The notes: generated by a model not told the origin, from the letters alone. Positions 18,749 through 28,596 are shown, numbered from the stretch's first letter. The stretch: DNA of 64,000 nt from Bacillota bacterium (GCA_023409265.1 JAEYHZ010000014.1:1-64000); one strand, 5' to 3'. Numbers and translations: made by a program.

Positions 18749-19672
18749 GTGTATAAACTTAAGTCAAATATGGCTAAAGTGGATACAAACTTCATTAAAA
18801 ACTTATTGGAGTTATTTATGTTTGTAGAAGGCTTGCATGAAAAAGATATTTTCACAAAAGAGTTTCCATTCAGATTAGAGATAAATACTGAAGTTGATTT
18901 TACTTATCCTGTTCATTGGCATGGAGCCATTGAACTCCTTTATGTTGAAAAAAACAGGTTCAATATTAACGTCAATAACAGTGAATATGAACTTGAGGAG
19001 GGGGATATTCTTTTCATTGCAAACGGAGACACCCATGGCTTTTTGAATCAAAAGAATGAAGGCAGAAGAATTTTTATTCAATTTGATTCATCAGCCTTTA
19101 ATGCTCTTGGCAGCAATAATATTCTGAAGCCACTCATTTCCAACTCCTTCAAAATTACCAGACAGGAGCAGCCCTTCCACACAAATCTTGTGAATCAAAT
19201 AACGGGCATTGTTGACAGTTATACTGAAAAAATCTTTGGTTTTCAGCTCTTTTTAAGTGCCCGGATATATGATGTTCTGTCCATTATTTCAAATTATCTG
19301 GTAGACAGGGTCAAGCCGGGAAGCACTCAGGATACCATAAAAAAAATGCAGGGTCTGGAGAAGCTTTCAGAGGCTTTCAAATATATTGAAGCAAACTACA
19401 TGAATGATATATCGCTTTCCGATGTGGCAAAAGCTGTAGGCTTCAGCGAATTTTATTTTTCCAGAATATTTAAGGATATTACTGAAAAAAATTTCAGTCT
19501 TTACTTGAATGAATACAGAATCAAGCAGGCTGAGCATTACCTTATAAAACCAGGTATGTCAGTAGCCGACATTGCTTATACTGTTGGTTTTAACAGCATA
19601 GTGACCTTCAACAGGTCTTTTAAAACAGTAAAAGGCTGCTCACCTTCTACTTATAAAAAAATCGGCATATAG
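18749..19672 (+). CDS. AraC-family regulator with cupin sensor domain
   Basis: A 307-residue transcription regulator. The N-terminal cupin-like domain (about 45-160, with HWHGAIELLYVEKN and EEGDILFIANGDTHGF) probably binds a sugar. Two helix-turn-helix units follow (about 205-305), ending in the AraC signature VADIAYTVGFNSIVTFNRSFKTVKGCSPS. A GTG start at 18749 is likely; an ATG at 18770 is possible, and neither has a strong ribosome site. It follows the GH3 gene on the same strand after a terminator and repeats, and may control that gene. Confidence 0.88.
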   Translation: MYKLKSNMAKVDTNFIKNLLELFMFVEGLHEKDIFTKEFPFRLEINTEVDFTYPVHWHGAIELLYVEKNRFNINVNNSEYELEEGDILFIANGDTHGFLNQKNEGRRIFIQFDSSAFNALGSNNILKPLISNSFKITRQEQPFHTNLVNQITGIVDSYTEKIFGFQLFLSARIYDVLSIISNYLVDRVKPGSTQDTIKKMQGLEKLSEAFKYIEANYMNDISLSDVAKAVGFSEFYFSRIFKDITEKNFSLYLNEYRIKQAEHYLIKPGMSVADIAYTVGFNSIVTFNRSFKTVKGCSPSTYKKIGI

Positions 19673-19717
19673 TGGGGAGCTATTTTCTTAATTCAAACTA
19701 TTTATATAAAATAAAGA

Positions 19718-19885
19718 CTATTTTCTTAAATATAGGAAAACTATGGGGATAATTGTACCCAGAACAGATATTAAAATAGCTCCAACGCTTCCAAGCCTTT
19801 TATTATCATCCCTCCAAAGGCTGACTCCATAGGTTAGGCCGTAATACCCTGCAAACAGCATAAATATCGTTAAAAAATAAATCAT
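19718..19885 (-). CDS. 55-residue two-helix membrane protein, candidate germinant-receptor D subunit
   Basis: A short gene that is easily missed. It encodes 55 residues with two hydrophobic segments (about 3-20 and 35-52) separated by a charged turn, WRDDNKRLG. The start codon at 19885 follows an AGGGTGATTTT site, and the gene begins only 17 bp after the gerC stop on the same strand. Small two-helix 'D subunits' that modulate germination are known from several Bacillus and Clostridium ger operons. Size, topology and position match that description, but the sequence alone does not prove the function. Confidence 0.7.
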   Translation of the reverse strand: MIYFLTIFMLFAGYYGLTYGVSLWRDDNKRLGSVGAILISVLGTIIPIVFLYLRK

Positions 19886-19902
19886 AAAATCACCCTGCCT
19901 TT

Positions 19903-21204
19903 TTAGTGACCAGTACCTTTTCTGAGTTTTGACGATTCTATCATAAGCCCAGTTCTTCGGATATTAACATTCACCTGTACTTTAACCTCTACTTCTGAAT
20001 AGTGCGAAAGCCAGTTGTACTCTTCCCATTTCTGTATTGTAGGAAAATATCCGGCAAATTTACGCCCAAATCCGAATATATCCGTTTTGTATTCATTACG
20101 GCATTTTTCGATTACATTAATTACCCTTTCTTTTATATGATTTTCTGCCTGTTTATTCAGTTTTTCAATTTCATCTTTATTTTCATAGTTAATCCTGCTT
20201 TGAATAGCACCGATATCGGCTTCCATCTCAAGTTTTAAATCAATTACGGGCTTTCCCTTTTTATAATATCCTTTGACTGCTGGTTTCCTGCTAGGGCGCA
20301 TATCCAAAGGAATTGCATCTTCAGGACTTCTCTCATCCTTAAAGACAATTATTCCTCTTTTAAACTGCCCCTTAATCATGAGGAAAAATCTTGTCTCCTC
20401 CGAGTTAAGCGCTCCTACCATCTTATCGCCCAAAAAAACAGCCGTGCCAACGTATTCTCTTGAGGCAACCCCTGACCTTGGTATTTTTCCAGGTTCAAAA
20501 CCCTTGTCAACCACTAATGGTGCTTCCCCCTCCTTAGGGGTTGTCTCAGGTAATGAACTGAACTCATTTATTCCGGCGTACACCGCATACCCATGCTCAT
20601 ATGGAGATAATAGCTGCCTGTAGAAGTCGTAAAAGGTAACTCTGGGAAAAAAACTTGTGTTATTTGACTGCATTGCCATTAATTCTATAGCTTTGGCCTG
20701 GCTCTCTCCTATATTGGATTTATCCGCCTTTATAAAATCCTGAGCAGTCCCCTTAACCACTGCCACATTCATAACTCTCCTGGTTTCTCTGAATCTTGCA
20801 AGAGGTGCAAGATACCTTTCCATTCCACTCTTGGCGAGATCCTCTGATATTATAAGGTTTTTTGTATGCATAAGGGATACTCTTCTTGAAATAGCCATTC
20901 CGTACATATCAAGGGCTTCAAGTATTGTTGAGGCCTCTACTGTATGTGTATTTGCTCCCGGTGCCTCATTGGACTCGCCCATTCCGCCTTTATTCTTGTT
21001 ATCCTGTCCCTGTCCTCCCCCTCCGCCTCCACTCTTGTAGGTTGGATATTGAATAGTAATCCTTATTTTGTTTGTGGTTCCTTTATCCAGTCCCAAATTC
21101 AGGGCATAGACTTCATCGTCAACCTCAGCTGCATCAAAGCAACCTGAAGTTGCCACGCTGATAATCAAACATGCAAGTATGAGCAGACTAACCCTTTTTT
21201 TCAT
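19903..21204 (-). CDS. gerC: Ger(x)C family spore germination lipoprotein
   Basis: The C subunit of a germinant receptor in the spore inner membrane. The 433-residue protein has a lipoprotein signal peptide with lipobox TSGC (Cys about 23 from the chosen start). The family motif CFDAAEVDDEVYALNLGLDKG follows. A Gly-rich insert, YKSGGGGGGQGQDN (about 57-70), is unusual but lies in a variable loop. The C-terminal domain (about 250-430) is typical of GerAC. The ATG at 21204 is used because GAGGTGA precedes it. It overlaps the 3' end of gerB by 17 bp, which suggests translational coupling. Confidence 0.92.
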   Translation of the reverse strand: MKKRVSLLILACLIISVATSGCFDAAEVDDEVYALNLGLDKGTTNKIRITIQYPTYKSGGGGGGQGQDNKNKGGMGESNEAPGANTHTVEASTILEALDMYGMAISRRVSLMHTKNLIISEDLAKSGMERYLAPLARFRETRRVMNVAVVKGTAQDFIKADKSNIGESQAKAIELMAMQSNNTSFFPRVTFYDFYRQLLSPYEHGYAVYAGINEFSSLPETTPKEGEAPLVVDKGFEPGKIPRSGVASREYVGTAVFLGDKMVGALNSEETRFFLMIKGQFKRGIIVFKDERSPEDAIPLDMRPSRKPAVKGYYKKGKPVIDLKLEMEADIGAIQSRINYENKDEIEKLNKQAENHIKERVINVIEKCRNEYKTDIFGFGRKFAGYFPTIQKWEEYNWLSHYSEVEVKVQVNVNIRRTGLMIESSKLRKGTGH

Positions 21205-22306
21205 CCAGCAAGTCACCTCTTTTTCTAAAAACAACTGAAATCAATAGAACGAATATCGGTGCAAGGTATACAAAAAATCCACTATATTGTCTTATAAAAT
21301 GAATGTTTGCCTGGACGGCTTCAGAAATATTCTTCGGAATCAAGGCTACCATAAACATTAAAAAGCTGAACGGAAATATAAGCGGTCTGTGGCTTGGAAT
21401 TCTGAAAGCTTTTGTATACAGATTTATTGACAAATAAAAAGCTATTGACACTGTTATCAGTGACGCTATAACCCAGGTAAACAGAAATATGGATTCCAGT
21501 CTTTGTACAAATCTGCTGAAGTATATTGCCCTGGACAATTCAAATAGGCCTGACAGGTTTTCACTTCCGACAGTATACATAAAGGCCATTACGTTACATA
21601 GTATATTAGTACTGAAGGTTACACCCGTTATCAATATACTGATATAACCAGCTCTTTTAAAGGTCTTAAGCCCATGTATTGAATTTATTATAAATGCCAG
21701 GATAATTACTTCGTCATAGGCCGAGCTGCGAAGCAGTCCGGTGATAACTGTCTTTTTAATTCCAAAACCCAGATAGGGCTTAAGATAATCCGTCACATAA
21801 TAAGGGCTTGCGAGAATAAGTATGATTACTATACCAATTATAACCGGAATATAAAAAATACCCGATATCCTTGCAATACCCTCCAGCCCGTAATAAGCAA
21901 TAATGCAGCATACCGCTATAAATCCAAAGATCAGTACACTTGGAGGTGTATAGGGCAGATTATATGCTTTTATCATTTCTATAAACTCTCTCAGGTTTGA
22001 GGCCGCATAAAACAGTAGGTATGCAGCAAAAAACAAAGTAAGAAGCTTCCCCACAAATCTGCCCAGGACCAATTCGAATATCTGAGTAAAATCCCTGTTG
22101 GGGAATCTTTTCATCAATATATAGATAAGAGAAAACAGGAATAGGCTGGTCAGACAGGAGATTATGGTGCCATACCATCCGGAGGTACCCTCAATTTTAA
22201 TAATAAGTGAAATACTGGTATAGAAAATCTTGGTAACCATCATGATGGAGGTAAGACATACCGCCTCATACAACCCGAAAGTCCCCTCATTATTCGTCAT
22301 CTTCAT
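21188..22306 (-). CDS. gerB: Endospore germination permease (GerB)
   Basis: A 372-residue B subunit of the germinant receptor, in the APC/GerAB family, with about ten membrane helices. It is predicted to bind the small-molecule germinant. The N-terminal EAVCLTSIMMVTKIFY segment and the PPSVLIFGFIAVCCIIAYYGLEGIARI region are typical. The ATG at 22306 is chosen because AAGGAGG lies 8 nt upstream within the end of gerA; an upstream frame extension would add about 19 Arg/Met-rich residues. It overlaps gerA by 17 bp. Confidence 0.92.
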   Translation of the reverse strand: MKMTNNEGTFGLYEAVCLTSIMMVTKIFYTSISLIIKIEGTSGWYGTIISCLTSLFLFSLIYILMKRFPNRDFTQIFELVLGRFVGKLLTLFFAAYLLFYAASNLREFIEMIKAYNLPYTPPSVLIFGFIAVCCIIAYYGLEGIARISGIFYIPVIIGIVIILILASPYYVTDYLKPYLGFGIKKTVITGLLRSSAYDEVIILAFIINSIHGLKTFKRAGYISILITGVTFSTNILCNVMAFMYTVGSENLSGLFELSRAIYFSRFVQRLESIFLFTWVIASLITVSIAFYLSINLYTKAFRIPSHRPLIFPFSFLMFMVALIPKNISEAVQANIHFIRQYSGFFVYLAPIFVLLISVVFRKRGDLLDEKKG

Positions 22307-24173
22307 TGTCCTCATCCTCCTTAGCCTTATCCTCCTCATAAATCCTTTCATCCTTTTGGTCAACAGATGTCCCTTCCGCCCACTTTCTGGAAATTTTAGG
22401 CTGTCTTCTCACATCCAGCGGGTTTATATTGTCAGGCCTGAACTCCTGCATGAAGACAGGCCTCCTTATTACAAGATCATTACTGCTACTCACCTTAGGA
22501 GAAAAGAAGGTAAGCATCGGAACACCAAAGGATTTTGCACTGGCAAGCATGACCGTCATCGCTACTATTCCCAGTGATATCCCGTAAAAACCCAGAAATG
22601 CTCCGAGTACAATATATATTAAACGCGAAATCCTTGCTGCAAAAGCCATGCTGAAATCAGGAATTGCAAAATTCCCCAAACCGGTTATAGCTACGATAAT
22701 TATTAAAACCGGGCTTACCAGGTTTGCCTGAACAGCTGCCTGTCCAAGGATAAGAGCTCCAATGATACCTATGGTGTTTCCTATAATACCCGGGATTCTG
22801 ATACCTGCCTCACGAATCAGCTCGAAGGAAATTTCCATTAAAAATACCTCTATAATTGTTGGAAATGGAACATTTTCACGTGCTTTGGCTATTGCAATCA
22901 ACAGATCGGTAGGAATCATCTCCCTGTGAAAGTTTGTTAAGGCCACATAAAGACCCGGAATAAAGGTTGCTATAAATATGGCAAATATTCTTATAAACCT
23001 GAGAAGTGTACCATACTGCCATCTCAACGTAGTATCTTCAGGTGTGTGGAACATTGTTGCTATTGTTACAGGTACAACCAGCGCAAAAGGTGTACCTTCG
23101 GCAATAATAATCACCTTTCCCTCCATTAGATGCGAAGTAGCCCTGTCAGGTCTTTCTGTCGATAGAATTGTCGGAATCAGGGACCGGGGGTTTTCCTCTA
23201 TAAATTGTTCAAGGATTCCGCTTCCGTAGATAAAATCTGTGTTAAGACCCTTTATCCTTCTCTTTACTTCTTCAATAATGGCAGGGTTGGCTAACCCGTC
23301 GATATACATTACTGCACATTGATTATGATTCCTGGCACCAATCTTGAGAAATTCAGTGGAAAGGTCTTTGTTTTTTATGATTCTCCTTATAAGGGTTACG
23401 TTGGTTCTGAGGTTTTCCGTAAAACCCTCCTGAGAACCTCTAACTACACCTTCGGTCTGGGGTGTACTGACAGAGCGCTTTTCAAACCCTTTTGTCTCAC
23501 TGGAAACATAGTAGTTGCAGCCATCCACATACAAACAGGTATTACCCACCAGGATTTCGTATATTACTTCTTCCGGATCGGCAACCTTTGTTGCCTGGTT
23601 GGTTTCAATAACTTCTTCAATGATATTGTCAAGACAGCATTCACTATCATTTTTATATTCCTTTCTTACCAATAAAGGTTTGATAATGAAATTATTAATG
23701 GTTGTCCTGTCTACCATCCCATCTATGAACGCAATAAAAGCTCTGAATTTACCTCCAATTTTAAATTCTCTGATAATAATATCTTTATTTTTTTTAGCAT
23801 TAAATGCTTTTTTTAAAAGTTCCAAGTTCTCATCAATGTCCCTGGATATTTCCTGATCACTGAATTGATCCTTTTCTTGACTTTTATCCTCACTCTTATC
23901 CCCGTTATCCTTATCGTGGCTTATATCGCTCGCCTTCGGACCGGACTTTTCCTTATCTTTTTCCTGCTCTTTTTCCTTATGTTTATGCCTCTTTATTTGA
24001 GAGACGGGAGTAGGTTTTTTAATTTTTCTGACCTTGTGTTCAACATTTCTGAATTTTTTAGCCTTCTCAGTCTCTTCTTCCGTTTCCGGTATATAAAATT
24101 TATCTGTTTCCTTGGGCTTTTTATAAGTAATAATTGAAAAAAACCTATTTAAACTGTTTTTTTTCTCAGTCAT
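22290..24173 (-). CDS. gerA: Spore germination protein GerA, with long charged N-terminus
   Basis: The A subunit of a GerA-type germinant receptor, 627 residues against about 480-550 for most homologues. The conserved cytosolic domain (about 135-370) and the membrane domain (about 375-575, with NVPFPTIIEVFLMEISFEL) are complete. The extra length is a Lys/Asp/Glu-rich, probably disordered segment (about 40-115, with KEKEQEKDKEKSG), and the C-terminal tail is also acidic. It starts at 24173 with a GGAGGAATCT site. It is the first gene of the ger operon and should be expressed in the forespore, but I could not identify a sigma-G promoter with confidence. Confidence 0.93.
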   Translation of the reverse strand: MTEKKNSLNRFFSIITYKKPKETDKFYIPETEEETEKAKKFRNVEHKVRKIKKPTPVSQIKRHKHKEKEQEKDKEKSGPKASDISHDKDNGDKSEDKSQEKDQFSDQEISRDIDENLELLKKAFNAKKNKDIIIREFKIGGKFRAFIAFIDGMVDRTTINNFIIKPLLVRKEYKNDSECCLDNIIEEVIETNQATKVADPEEVIYEILVGNTCLYVDGCNYYVSSETKGFEKRSVSTPQTEGVVRGSQEGFTENLRTNVTLIRRIIKNKDLSTEFLKIGARNHNQCAVMYIDGLANPAIIEEVKRRIKGLNTDFIYGSGILEQFIEENPRSLIPTILSTERPDRATSHLMEGKVIIIAEGTPFALVVPVTIATMFHTPEDTTLRWQYGTLLRFIRIFAIFIATFIPGLYVALTNFHREMIPTDLLIAIAKARENVPFPTIIEVFLMEISFELIREAGIRIPGIIGNTIGIIGALILGQAAVQANLVSPVLIIIVAITGLGNFAIPDFSMAFAARISRLIYIVLGAFLGFYGISLGIVAMTVMLASAKSFGVPMLTFFSPKVSSSNDLVIRRPVFMQEFRPDNINPLDVRRQPKISRKWAEGTSVDQKDERIYEEDKAKEDEDNEDDE

Positions 24174-24404
24174 AGATTCCTCCTGATTGCTGGCGATGGT
24201 GTTTATTTATATCATTACCAAACCATACTAAAATATCATTAATATAGATTTGTATATTTTACCTGCCGAGGTAAGTAATAAGAATTTTCTGCATATCAAG
24301 TAACACAATTTTTCAACAATTCATATATTAGTCTAGAGCAAGTTTTTTACCCGCCGCTTTGCAAGGAAATATAACGAATATACATAAAGCTTTTGGAGGT
24401 AATC

Positions 24405-24647
24405 ATGAGTGTTAAAAGTATTTCATTAAACAATCTGCCTATCGGTCAAAAGGCAGTAGTTACAAAATTAATTTCAGAAGGCTCTACAAGAAGAAGAATG
24501 CTTGATCTTGGCCTGATTTCCGACACAGTGGTTGAGGCCCTGCAGAAAAGTCCCTCCGGTGACCCTACCGCATATTTCATAAGGGGGGCGGTTATAGCAC
24601 TGCGTTCCGAAGAAGCAAGCCAGATATTTGTTGAAGTAAATAATTGA
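24405..24647 (+). CDS. feoA: Ferrous iron transport protein A
   Basis: An 80-residue SH3-like domain protein that works with FeoB in Fe(II) uptake. The family motif is GSTRRRMLDLGLISDTVVE (about 27-45), followed by the IALRSEEA strand. The ATG at 24405 follows GGAGGTAATC. It is 15 bp upstream of feoB, so the two form an operon. I did not find a confident Fur or DtxR box in the upstream gap. Confidence 0.92.
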   Translation: MSVKSISLNNLPIGQKAVVTKLISEGSTRRRMLDLGLISDTVVEALQKSPSGDPTAYFIRGAVIALRSEEASQIFVEVNN

Positions 24648-24662
24648 TCAGGAGGATATATT

Positions 24663-26813
24663 ATGGGACTTACAAGCCAATCTACCGGGGCAGGAGTTTT
24701 ACAAAGGAACCCTGTAATTGAATATTCCACTACGGGAAACAGAATCATTGCTCTTGCAGGAAACCCCAACGTTGGAAAGAGTACGGTATTCAACAGCCTG
24801 ACCGGGTTAAACCAGCATACGGGAAACTGGCCCGGAAAAACCGTTATCAATGCTCAGGGAAAATACATACATAAGGAAAAAAGCTTTTTATTAGTTGATA
24901 TACCGGGAACTTATTCACTAATGTCAAACTCACCCGAGGAGGAGGTTGCCAGGGATTTCATTTGTTTTGGAAATCCGGATGCTACCGTAGTGGTTACAGA
25001 TGCTACCTGTCTGGAGAGAAATCTGAATCTTGTTCTTCAGACTCTTGAAATTACTGACAAGGTTGTTGTATGTGTAAATCTGATGGACGAGGCAATGAGA
25101 AAAAAAATAAATATTGACTGCCATAAGCTCTCAGAAATACTCGGAGTACCTGTTGTTCCCACAGACGCCCGCAGTAACAAAGGTTTAAAGGTACTGATGG
25201 ATAAGGTAAATGATGTTGCTGGTAATACCGCTTCAACCAGGTCAATTCAAATTACATATGACCCTGCAATAGAAGAAGCAGTTGGAATATTGGAACCAAA
25301 AGTTTACCCTCTTGTCAAGGATAGGATAAGCAGCCGATGGGTATCAATGAAGCTATTGGAAGGAGACATGGTTTTAAATGAAGCCATAACCAGATACCTT
25401 GGCTTTGATTTATCGGAAAACCCTGATTTGGTAAACCTGATTGAAGAAGCAAGAGATCAGTTGAAGAATTCCGGGATTCAGCCGGAACAGCTCAGGGACA
25501 GAATAGTTTCAAAGCTTTTTAAAACCTCAGAGCAAATAGGCAGGCAGGTTGTCACCTATTTAAATGAGAACTATGATCTCAGTGACAGAAAAATAGATAA
25601 AATACTTACCTCCAAATTTTTTGGAATACCCATAATGATTGGTATGCTGGCCGCAATTTTCTGGCTGACAATTGCAGGGGCCAATGTTCCCTCTTCAATC
25701 ATATCCGATTTTCTATTCTGGATAGAAGGGAGGCTTACAGAATTATTTATGCAGCTTGGTTCCCCCCAATGGCTGCACGGAATCCTGATTATGGGCATGT
25801 ATAGAACCCTTGCCTGGGTTGTTTCTGTCATGCTGCCTCCAATGGCTATATTTTTCCCTTTGTTTACTCTGTTGGAGGACCTGGGATATTTGCCTCGAAT
25901 AGCTTTTAATCTGGATAATTTCTTCAAAAAGGCGTGCGCCCATGGCAAACAGGCTCTCACAATGTGTATGGGCTTTGGTTGCAACGCGGCAGGTGTCATT
26001 GGCTGCAGGATTATCGAATCTCCGCGGGAAAGGCTTATTGCAATAATTACAAATGTATTTGTGCCTTGCAATGGGCGCTTTCCGACCTTGATCGCCATAG
26101 GTACAATTTTTATCGGCGGCACTTTGGGCGGTGCATTCCAGTCGGCAGCCTCAACCCTGGCTTTAACGGCTACAGTCCTCATAGGAATCTTTATGACCCT
26201 TCTGGTGTCAAAAATACTCTCCCGGACTATTTTAAAGGGACTTCCCTCCTCCTTCACACTGGAGCTTCCACCCTTCAGGAAACCACAGATAGGCCGTATA
26301 ATAGTCCGGTCGGTGCTGGATAGAACACTGTTTGTGCTTGGACGCGCAGTCGCTGTAGCCGCACCGGCAGGGCTGGTCATCTGGCTTATGGCAAATATCA
26401 CTGTGGGAGATACAACCCTGCTGACTTATGCGGCCAATTTCCTTGACCCCTTTGGGAAGCTGCTGGGCATGGATGGCTACATTATAATGGCCTTCATACT
26501 GGGTCTGCCGGCCAATGAAATTGTAGTCCCGATTCTGATTATGAGTTACATGTCCTCCGGCTCAATGCTGGAGCTGGAATCACTGGAGGATCTGAGGCAG
26601 CTTCTGGTTGCCAATGGCTGGACCTGGCTGACAGGTGTTTGCGTCATGCTGTTTTCATTAATGCACTTCCCCTGCGGTACCACCTTGTGGACCATTAAAA
26701 AAGAAACCAAAAGTTTGAAATGGACACTTGCCTCCTTCGCCATACCTACGGCAGCAGGTATTATTCTCTGCTTTGTTATGGCAGGTACAGCAAGAATTCT
26801 TGGTCTGGTGTAA
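24663..26813 (+). CDS. feoB: Ferrous iron transporter B
   Basis: A 716-residue inner-membrane Fe(II) transporter. The N-terminal G domain has G1 GNPNVGKST (about 33-41), G3 DIPGTY (about 79) and G4 NLMDE (about 138), followed by a helical regulatory domain (about 195-300). The C-terminal part has about eight membrane helices in two gate repeats, including the first-gate cysteine motif CMGFGCNAAGV and the ELPPF motif. It starts at 24663 with AGGAGGATATATT. It is the second and last gene of feoAB, with a terminator after it. Confidence 0.95.
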   Translation: MGLTSQSTGAGVLQRNPVIEYSTTGNRIIALAGNPNVGKSTVFNSLTGLNQHTGNWPGKTVINAQGKYIHKEKSFLLVDIPGTYSLMSNSPEEEVARDFICFGNPDATVVVTDATCLERNLNLVLQTLEITDKVVVCVNLMDEAMRKKINIDCHKLSEILGVPVVPTDARSNKGLKVLMDKVNDVAGNTASTRSIQITYDPAIEEAVGILEPKVYPLVKDRISSRWVSMKLLEGDMVLNEAITRYLGFDLSENPDLVNLIEEARDQLKNSGIQPEQLRDRIVSKLFKTSEQIGRQVVTYLNENYDLSDRKIDKILTSKFFGIPIMIGMLAAIFWLTIAGANVPSSIISDFLFWIEGRLTELFMQLGSPQWLHGILIMGMYRTLAWVVSVMLPPMAIFFPLFTLLEDLGYLPRIAFNLDNFFKKACAHGKQALTMCMGFGCNAAGVIGCRIIESPRERLIAIITNVFVPCNGRFPTLIAIGTIFIGGTLGGAFQSAASTLALTATVLIGIFMTLLVSKILSRTILKGLPSSFTLELPPFRKPQIGRIIVRSVLDRTLFVLGRAVAVAAPAGLVIWLMANITVGDTTLLTYAANFLDPFGKLLGMDGYIIMAFILGLPANEIVVPILIMSYMSSGSMLELESLEDLRQLLVANGWTWLTGVCVMLFSLMHFPCGTTLWTIKKETKSLKWTLASFAIPTAAGIILCFVMAGTARILGLV

Positions 26814-26816
26814 TAA

Positions 26817-26869
26817 GGAAGGTGCCTCCTGCACAAACGATTGTTGCTTCAGGAGAGCACCTTTTATAG
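26817..26869 (+). terminator. Terminator of feoAB
   Basis: AAGGTGCCTCCTG pairs with CAGGAGAGCACCTT across a short loop, followed by TTATAGTTTT. The next 50 bp contain three AATTATATAGTTTTA-like repeats. Confidence 0.8.
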
Positions 26870-26955
26870 TTTTATTTAATTATATAGTTTTATTTTAATT
26901 ATATAGTTTTAAATGGAAGTTATTTGTTCTTAAGGTTAATCTTCACTATACCTGC

Positions 26956-28464
26956 TTATTTCCTCTCAGCAGGTCTTTCCTCAGCCTTGTCGGCAGCTCC
27001 GGCATTTCTTTTGGCTGCCTCCCTGTCCTGAGCCATTTCTTCCACTGTTTTGGTGTGCAGTCTGGCTGCCCCCTGGTAACCTTCCCTGACAGGTATAAGT
27101 TTGCTGTCCTTCAATCTCTTTTCTGCTTCTCCAATAGCTTTACCATACTGTGGCAGCCACTGCTTCTGCGCTACAAGCATTTCGTCCACCATCTGCCAGA
27201 TTTCAGGCGGATTGCATACTGCTCCAACCAGAGGGTCCATCATCATGGCCTGTCTCAGGAGTGTATCATCACCATTGACTGCCGCCTCAACAGACATTCT
27301 CTGCACCGAAATGCTTGCATTGCAAACAGCAGCGCAGCCAAGTGGCAGGTCTCCGACCCGTGGAATGTTAATACCGTTTCCGTCCACATACCCCGGTACT
27401 TCAACAACCGCATCATCCGGCAGGTTGGGTATGGTTCCATTATTTATGACATTGAAATGGCCCCTGTAAACTCTTCCCGTCTCAAGACCTTCCAATATAT
27501 AAGAGCCATGCTCCTTACTCCTCAGCTCCTCCTTGTATTCAAAAGCAGGCTCCTTGATCCAGTTGGGGAAGTCGGTTTCAAACCAGTTTCTTCCCTCGGT
27601 GGTAACTCTCAGGTATCCTCCGGTTTCTCCATTTATCCAGCAGCCAAGATCAATCCAGTCCTTTATTTCCTCAGGGCGCTTCCTGTACCAGGGTACATAT
27701 TCGCTTAAGTGTCCGTTGGACTCGGTACTGTAATAGCCAAAGCGTCTGAGCATGTCTATTCTGACCTTCTCTGTTATAGAATATTCAGGGTGTTTTTCAA
27801 AACCTTCCAGAAGTTTTCCCGTCATATCCTCTCCATTATGCTTCACCTGGATATACCAGGTCTGATGGTTTATACCTGCGCATATGATATCCACTTCTTC
27901 CTTTTTCAAGCCCAGAACATTTGCCAGCTGCTCATGTCCGTGCTGTACACCGTGGCAGAGACCTATTGTTTTCACTCCGCCGTACTTGTTGCAGGCCCAG
28001 GTGACCATTGCATTGGGATTGGCATAATTGAGAAGAATACAACCAGTCTCAGCCACTTCCCTTATATCTTTACAAAAGTCAAGAATAGCGACTATTCCTC
28101 TTTGCCCGTACATAATGCCGCCTGCACAGAGTGTATCACCTACGCACTGGTCGATACCGTATTTGAGTGGTATGTCAATGTCGTACTGATATGCTTCAAT
28201 TCCTCCTATCCTTACTACATTAAACACATACCTTGCACCTCTGACAGCCTCTCTTCTGTCAGTTGTCGCCTGAATCCTGATATTCAGACTGTTTTCATCA
28301 ATATCTCTCTGACACAGCTCTGTAACCATACTCAGGTTATGTTCATTTATATCGGTAAACGCAACCTGTATGTCGGAAAACTCTTTAACAGCAAGGATAT
28401 CTCTCAGCAGCCCCCTTGTGAAGCCTATACTTCCGGCACCAATAAATGCTATTTTAAAAGACAT
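26956..28464 (-). CDS. melA: GH4 alpha-galactosidase (MelA-like)
   Basis: A 502-residue glycoside hydrolase family 4 enzyme. These use NAD+, a divalent metal and a redox elimination mechanism. The NAD site is FIGAGSIGFT (about 6-15). Metal ligands are predicted in GLCHGVQHG (Cys, about 173) and GINHQTWYI (His, about 202). The CHGVQ form points to the alpha-galactosidase branch, but alpha-glucosidase or galacturonidase activity is not excluded. There is no signal peptide, so it acts on imported galactosides. The start at 28464 has GGGGT with better spacing than 28470. The C-terminus ends in an unusual Ala/Lys/Glu-rich tail. Confidence 0.85.
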   Translation of the reverse strand: MSFKIAFIGAGSIGFTRGLLRDILAVKEFSDIQVAFTDINEHNLSMVTELCQRDIDENSLNIRIQATTDRREAVRGARYVFNVVRIGGIEAYQYDIDIPLKYGIDQCVGDTLCAGGIMYGQRGIVAILDFCKDIREVAETGCILLNYANPNAMVTWACNKYGGVKTIGLCHGVQHGHEQLANVLGLKKEEVDIICAGINHQTWYIQVKHNGEDMTGKLLEGFEKHPEYSITEKVRIDMLRRFGYYSTESNGHLSEYVPWYRKRPEEIKDWIDLGCWINGETGGYLRVTTEGRNWFETDFPNWIKEPAFEYKEELRSKEHGSYILEGLETGRVYRGHFNVINNGTIPNLPDDAVVEVPGYVDGNGINIPRVGDLPLGCAAVCNASISVQRMSVEAAVNGDDTLLRQAMMMDPLVGAVCNPPEIWQMVDEMLVAQKQWLPQYGKAIGEAEKRLKDSKLIPVREGYQGAARLHTKTVEEMAQDREAAKRNAGAADKAEERPAERK

Positions 28465-28561
28465 TCTCATATACCCCCAGAAATCATTATTTATATAAAT
28501 AAATTATAAATAAATAAAATTACGAATGTTTTTAAAATATAGATTTGTTTGATAAAAAAAG

Positions 28562-28595
28562 AAAGAAATAGCGACTTTTCAGCAACTATTTCTTT
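28562..28595 (-). terminator. Terminator of the AraC gene upstream of melA
   Basis: A 10-bp stem, AAAGAAATAG with CTATTTCTTT, followed on the minus strand by CTTTTTTT. It separates the AraC gene from melA. Confidence 0.85.
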
Positions 28596-28596
28596 A

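Noticed and set aside
24174..24404. Fur box before feoA
   Set aside because: The AT-rich region contains no good match to the GATAATGATTATCATT-like palindrome.
25571..26401. 276-codon open frame antisense to feoB
   Set aside because: It lies entirely opposite the conserved FeoB membrane domain; the composition is that of a mirrored gene and it has no ribosome site.
27709..28509. 266-codon open frame antisense to the GH4 gene
   Set aside because: The opposite strand encodes a full, conserved GH4 enzyme; this frame shows no family features.
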